Source: Cyclina sinensis
Lineage: Eukaryota; Mollusca; Bivalvia; Venerida; Veneridae
Length of the DNA: 64,000 nucleotides
Reading direction: 5' to 3'
Assembly: GCA_012932295.1 (NCBI GenBank)
Contig: JAAONU010000019.1
Span: 22,205,908 to 22,269,907 of the forward strand
Each line of letters starts with the position of its first letter. The first letter of the stretch is position 1. Under the pieces are notes generated by a model. It ran no database searches and was not told where the DNA came from. It saw only the letters and a list, made by a program, of their open reading frames with translations. Both the position numbers and the translations under genes were made by a program. Positions 60,201 to 64,000 of this stretch are shown here, one piece after another.

Positions 60201-62648
60201 CCCTTTTTGTAGAATCTGTCAATCGCAGTTACAGAATGTTAAAGTTTTGCTGATATAAAGTACAGATTTAAAGCTTTTTAATACTAAACTTTTCATAAAA
60301 TTACAATTAGTTTGTAGGATTTGAACTATATATTAAACAGAACTAGAGCTATCACTAAATGTGATTAATACCCCTGTGAGACTGCTTTGGAACTGAGGAA
60401 GTTATTAGTCACAGAAAACTTTGTAAAAGAATTGAAATAGAGTTATGGTTGTGGGCAATTTAAGACAGTTGTGGTTCTTGTACACTTCATTTCCAGTCAT
60501 TGTGGTTGACCATTGTATGAAGTTGTACTGAATTCCAACCAGTAGTTTTCAAGTTATGCTCCGGACAAGGAAAACCAAAAAAGGACAATAACTGTGCAAA
60601 TAGGGAAGACAGAGTTATAGCTCTTGTACACTGCACATCCACTCATTGTGCTTGACCATTGTATGAAGTTGCACTGAATTCCAACAAGTTGTTTTCAAGT
60701 TATGCTCAGTACAAGGAAATCCAACAAAGAGCAATAACTCTTCAAAAAGTGAATATGGAGTTATAGCTCTTGTACACTGCACTTCCTGCTTTTTGCTTGA
60801 TAACTGTATGCAGTTGCACTGAATTCCAACAATTAGTTTTCAAGTTACCCTCTGGACAAGGGAATCCAACAAAGGGCAATAACTGTACAAATACAGAATA
60901 TGGAGTTATTATTCTTGAACACTGCACTTCCACTCGTTATGCTTTATCATTGTATGAAGCTGCATTGAATTCAAACCAGTAGTTTTCAAGTTAAGCTCCA
61001 GACAAGAAAAACTGACAAAGGGCAATAACTTTGCAAATAGTGAAGATGGAGTTATGAATCTTGAACACAGCACTTCCTCTCATTGTGCTTGACCATTGTT
61101 TGAAGTTGCACTGAATTCTAACCATTAGATTGCCAGTAATGCTCCAGACAAGGCAAACCAACAAAGGGCAATAACTGTGCAAATAGTGAAGATGGACTTA
61201 GATTCTTGAACACTGCATTTTCTGTCATTGTGCTTGACTATTGTTTGAAGTTGCACTGAATGCCACCCAGTAGTTTTCAAGTTATGCTCTGGACAAGGAC
61301 ATTCAACAAAGGGCAATAATATTCACAAATAGTGAAGATGGAGTTATAGCTCTTATACACAGCACTTCCTCTCATTGTGCTTGATCACTTTATGAAGTTG
61401 CATTGAATTCCAACCAGCAGTTTTCAAGTTAGGCTCTGGACAAGGAAAACCAACAAAGGGCAATAACTCTGCAAATAGTGAAGATGGAGTTATAGCTCTT
61501 ATACACAGCACTTCCTCTCATTGTGCTTGATCACATTATTAAGTTGCATTGAATTCCAACCAGTAGTTTTTAAGTTATGCTCCGGACAAGGAAAACCAAT
61601 AAAGGGCAATAACTCTACAAATAGTGAAGATGGAGTTATGGATCTTGAACAGTGCACTTCCTCTCATTGTGCTTGACCATTGTATGAAGTTGCACTGAAT
61701 TCTAACCAGTAGTTTTCAAGTTATGCTCCAGACAAGGTAAACCAATAAAGGGCAATAACTCTGCAAATAGTGAAGACGTAGTTATGATTCTTGAACAATG
61801 CACTCCCTCTCATTGTGCTTGACCATTGTATGAAGTTGCACTGAATTCCAATTGTTAGTTTTCAAGTTATGCTCCGGACAAGGAACAATCCAACCGACCG
61901 CCCGACCAACCAACCACCGGGTGACTCCTATGTACCCACTCCCCAAACTTCTTTTAGGGGTTATGAAAATACTTCAGTTCAAGCAAAAATGTTTATCTAA
62001 AGAAAAAAAATATAAATTATTATCTCCCTTTTTCCAAGAAGAAAAGAGTGGTTACATCCCTTGAAACAGAATGAACTGCATTTAAATTAAAATTTTTGTA
62101 AGAAAAGCTTTACTATTTTACTTTTAAAACAAGTAATGTTTTAAATAATATAAACTGATGGTTGTTAACATAAAATTTGATAAAATTTCAAAAACTAATA
62201 CACTATGTAAGATCACTAAAATCATTTGATAAATAAAATCATATACTATGTTAATATCAAAATAATTAAATTATTTATCAAATCAAAATACAACTTTTTA
62301 CATTAAAAAAATGAAGCTTATTTGACTTGACACCTATTTGACTTTTTTTTTTTGCCGATTTGACTTGGGGCCAATATTACTTTTTTTGGCCGATTTGACT
62401 TCAGGCCGATTTTACTTTTCTTGACCGATTTGACTTATTCAATCTAGTCTACCTGCCTTCTTTAGTTTCTTGAGAAATCGATTCAACGGAAGACAGTCTT
62501 CTCCATGTGAGCCTATTGTAAATACTCCGGACAGATTACTAAATGATAATGGGACATTGCTTGGAAATGGTTTTGAGCTTTCAATGTAAAGGGAATCCAC
62601 TGTTCCGCGAAACCTATCATACATTTCTTGCAACGTTTTCCGATCCAT
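48284..62648 (-). CDS. Uncharacterised protein with PD-(D/E)XK-like GELDLL motif, candidate 5-exon gene
   Basis: Model on the minus strand: 62453-62648 (start codon), 58696-58910 (least certain), 57208-57252, 53561-53810 and 48284-48891 with a TAG stop. All joins are phase-compatible (1, 0, 0, 1), giving 437 residues. Seen: a basic SPIKKIKTED stretch in the small exon, possibly nuclear; a cysteine cluster CEACPCGCG; then WHGELDLLAGNEAAAIQV (241-258). GE(I/L)DL(L/I) followed by a strand is the second motif of PD-(D/E)XK nucleases such as YraN, but the expected ExK reads Q-V-N. Next are the helix QDLCQIVGQAIVFAWTE and a conserved-looking C-terminal domain with YAGIVLLWILLNHRLF. The two 3' exons are solid; the 62.5-kb exon looks real (start, donor GTAGAC). 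A host gene or a domesticated transposon protein are both possible; function not assigned. Confidence 0.6.
48950..50930. repeat. Array-type element with TGACCTTGACC units, partly inverted
   Basis: Head AACAAGAGTGCCAATCTGTC. Units of about 190 bp share TGACCTTGACCTTGGCCACA, GGTGAACATTTGTGCCAAG and CATGTGTGGAACACTATGTC. From about 49,720 to 50,045 the units run in the opposite orientation (AGGTCAAAGTCACACTAAAA), then revert. End CATTCAGGGGCGATCCCATT. Confidence 0.75.
51140..52100. repeat. Array-type element with CAAGTATGAATCAAAT units
   Basis: About six units of roughly 130 bp share GTGTTGTTTTGTCCAAGTATG, AAAGTTATGACAATTT.AGCA and GAAGGTCAAGGTCAT. It contains repeated AAGGTCAAGGTCA words (for example near 51,400-51,425). 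Confidence 0.7.
52100..52900. other. Intron sequence, no feature recognised
   Basis: Begins with GTGTCCACAGGACACTGATG, a small palindrome (TGTCC/GGACA) like the heads of neighbouring elements. The rest is unremarkable. Confidence 0.35.
52905..53470. repeat. Degenerate array element with ATGACCTCAAAATCAA units
   Basis: Units share CAAAATCAAGGGGGTCATCTACTG, CCACA.CTTATTCCTTCTCA and GTTATTGAT, then TGTGACCTAGTTTCA units like those of the 35.7- and 55.2-kb elements. Confidence 0.6.
53930..54175. repeat. Fragment of the 45-kb palindromic array family
   Basis: Contains ATTCAAGGTCACTGTGACCT (perfect palindrome 53946-53960) and ends ACCAACATTTGCAAAACAAT like the element at 44,996-46,440. Confidence 0.7.
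54552..54966. mobile_element. MITE with 13-bp TIRs and AAGTGG target duplication
   Basis: TIRs CATACCTGTCAAG at 54552 and CTTGACAGGTATG ending at 54966, flanked by AAGTGG at 54546-54551 and 54967-54972. Length 415 bp. Interior has TCTCACGG/CCGTGAG repeats near the left end and a tight CCGGGGGAGGACCCCCGG hairpin near 54,893. Confidence 0.85.
55242..56962. mobile_element. Hairpin-capped tandem-array element, copy B
   Basis: Same ends and unit words as copy A (35690-36942): ACAAGAGGGCCATGTGGCCC at the start and GTGACAGGTGAGCTAAAAAA at the end, with about eight or nine units of about 140 bp. It carries a TTAA MITE at 56432-56870; the matching site in copy A is uninterrupted (GTGTTAACAAAC). Confidence 0.85.
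56432..56870. mobile_element. TTAA-flanked MITE with tRNA-like segment, nested in copy B
   Basis: TTAA at 56428-56431 and 56871-56874; TIRs AGGGGCTGTGCTCCAGAT and, inverted, ATCTGGAGTACAGCCTCT. Length 439 bp. Inside, near 56,655-56,735, a tRNA-like stretch has AGTGGTAACAG (A-box-like) and GAGTTCAAATCAG (B-box-like) followed by a long T run. Copy A of the host element supplies the empty site. Confidence 0.85.
57300..58100. repeat. Mixed degraded repeats in the minus-strand gene intron
   Basis: A hairpin-like GGTGGTCC...GGACCACC-type stretch near 57,322-57,405 is followed by TTCTCCGGACAAGAGTGTGA sequence of array type, and near 57,780-57,880 by short units of CTGGTCCAAAATGTCC. Confidence 0.45.
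58200..58345. repeat. AAGTCAAATCGGCCC repeats, left inverted flank
   Basis: Five or six units of GTCAAATCGGCCC / AATCAGCCCC. Inverted counterpart at 62,330-62,445. Confidence 0.6.
59010..59063. repeat. Short near-perfect hairpin
   Basis: TATAGAGCCTGGTCAGACTGCAC pairs with GTGCAGGCTGGCCTGGCTCTATA around a GGAT loop; stem about 22 bp with few mismatches. Confidence 0.7.
59233..59335 (+). pseudogene. Possible zinc-finger fragment of a MULE-type transposon protein
   Basis: Plus frame: VTCDTCERxQHRSASQ, with a TGA at the place of the Trp in the usual C..C.RWQHR pattern seen in treble-clef fingers of mollusc Mutator-like elements. A donor GTAAGC follows. Very short, so weak. Confidence 0.3.
60342..61970. 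mobile_element. Tandem-array element with GGGCAATAACTCTGCAAATA units, copy 2
   Basis: Same head (AACTAGAGCTATCACTAAAT) and tail (CACCGGGTGACTCCTATG, AGGGGTTATG) as copy 1 at 46.6 kb, but with about nine or ten units of about 148 bp instead of about five. Array length therefore varies between copies while the ends are kept. Confidence 0.85.
62330..62445. repeat. GGCCGATTTGACTT repeats, right inverted flank
   Basis: Four or five units of GGCCGATTTGACTT, the reverse complement of the words at 58,200-58,345. Confidence 0.6.
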
Positions 62649-62928
62649 TTTGGCGGTGTAGCGTGAGATTTGTCACACCATGAAAATCGTAAGATATTAC
62701 GATCTAAATTCTCACCCGTGAAAAATGGAAGACCTCTTTTTTATGCAGTTCGATGGTGAACTGATATTGAATGGGGACAAAATCAATTAAAAAGCGGGTT
62801 TTTAAGTGAATAAAATTTAATTTATTACAATAATTATCAAAGTAAGATTTAGTGATTTTAAAAAATCCGTTTTTGAGCGAAATACGTGATGTAAAGCTAT
62901 TTCTAAAGATTGCTGCCTACAGGGCCTT

Positions 62929-63282
62929 CATATATGGCACAAAAACACAATTCTTTTTCACACAGCCTCACAAGGGATACAAGGGATACACAAGGTTACA
63001 GTGGAATACAACTGCTTTCCATTATGTAATAGATTTTCAAAAACTGCAACTTACATGTTCTTTATAATTCAAGTTTATATTAAGGAGAAAAAATAGGAAT
63101 AGATAACACCTGGATTGCATTTTAGATTTGGCATCAGATTAAGTTTTGTTTTGGAGAAACAGAACATCAGATAAATAAAATTTAAATAAAATTCATTTAA
63201 TGAAAATACTACTTCTTACTGAATCTTCACAAAATGATTTTTTTCATGTGTGAAAAAGAATTGTGTTTTTGTGCCATATATG
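62929..63282. repeat. 36-bp perfect inverted repeat with 282-bp spacer
   Basis: CATATATGGCACAAAAACAC... (62929-62964) is exactly mirrored at 63247-63282. Probably ends of a small MITE; no clear target duplication. Confidence 0.8.
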
Positions 63283-63356
63283 TATATTTATCAGAAATTA
63301 AAAACAGGTTTCTACTGATTATAAATTAACGGATCAATAACAGTATATCACCACAT

Positions 63357-64000
63357 TAAAGGGGCTCGTTAACTTGAGAAGTGGTCAAGGCTAAAACTTG
63401 TTTATTGAGAAAAACTATAAAGGTCTATTGGGGTCATAAATCACAATCCCATAAAACACTTGGGAGCAGTAGTACAAGGTATAGGACAATTTATTTTTGT
63501 TCATTATTTATTTCTGAATAAAACATTATTTTTATTTCAGGTAATTGCTTATGTGTTTAAACATTTAATGTACATAAAGGACTGTATTGGTAAAAAAATG
63601 TTTTTAAAACAAGCAGTTTTGATGCACTTCCTAAAATGTCAGCATCAATCCAAGTTACACTATGGAGAAAGAGCTGACAAAGAAATTTGACTACATGAAC
63701 ATAGTACTTCATATTGAAGCTACACGAACTTTCAACCATTTCTCATGAAATTTTTCACCCATGAATATATTTTTTATTTATCAGAATAAACTTACTGATA
63801 ATTAACAGTACATCACCACATTAAAGGGGCTCGTTAACTTGAGTGGCCAAGGCTAAAATTTGTTTATTGACAAAAAACTTTAAAGGTCTATTGGGTCATA
63901 AATCACAATCCCATAAAACACTTGGGAGCAGTATAGTGCAAAGGATAAGACAAATTATTTTTGTTCATTATTTATTTCTGAATAAGGAAGTTTTGAAAAC
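63357..64000. repeat. Direct repeat, period about 462 bp, running off the window
   Basis: CACATTAAAGGGGCTCGTTA at 63,353 and 63,815 starts about 180 bp of near-identical sequence in each copy, including CATAAAACACTTGGGAGCAG. The second copy is cut by the window edge. Confidence 0.9.

Noticed and set aside
63460..63690. 76-codon frame as a gene
   Set aside because: Starts inside the 462-bp direct repeat and shows no protein features.

Overview
The window is AT-rich, intron-rich animal DNA. The repeat families (hairpin-capped interspersed elements with internal tandem arrays, starting near 'CAAGAGGGCCATGATGGCCC'), the CYP2-clan P450 tandem and the tRNA-derived SINEs point to a mollusc, most likely a bivalve such as a clam. 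This is a judgement from motif recognition; no database was consulted. Exon models below were built by hand from reading frames, GT/AG sites and phase matching.

Layout. (1) 1-10,830: 3'-truncated copy of a CYP2-clan cytochrome P450 gene on the minus strand (exons 9371 to 806; the heme exon lies left of the window), with a Tc1-like element carrying a nested SINE in one intron and a damaged exon 3. (2) 10,850-14,100: minisatellites and a C-rich tract. (3) 14,818-17,319: ENPP-family phosphodiesterase gene on the plus strand, broken by frameshifts and loss of a catalytic metal site. (4) 17,670-18,812: a microsatellite and an 11-copy 47-bp minisatellite. (5) 19,568-27,530: second, complete copy of the P450 gene (6 exons, 510 codons), with a non-LTR retrotransposon in intron 1. 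Regions 1 and 5 are a direct tandem duplication that includes about 1.3 kb of 5' flank. (6) 27,530-35,105: repeats, a TTAA-flanked MITE with a tRNA-like segment, an isolated possible CYP3-clan P450 exon, and three minisatellites, the last of which abuts the next gene. (7) 35,170-41,753: complete 5-exon short-chain dehydrogenase/reductase gene (248 aa), with a hairpin-capped element in intron 1 and a mariner in intron 4. (8) 42-48 kb: a LINE end, a large foldback element and tandem-array elements. (9) 48,284-62,648: a candidate 5-exon minus-strand gene for an uncharacterised protein with a PD-(D/E)XK-like GELDLL motif, its introns packed with array-type elements. (10) 62.9-64 kb: an inverted repeat and a 462-bp direct repeat.

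The most unusual signals are: both P450 copies share non-canonical I-helix and C-helix motifs; several dispersed repeat families carry perfect 15-bp palindromes identical to the consensus estrogen response element; two TTAA-flanked MITEs contain tRNA-like segments; and a hairpin/poly-G minisatellite ends about 70 bp before the SDR start codon.
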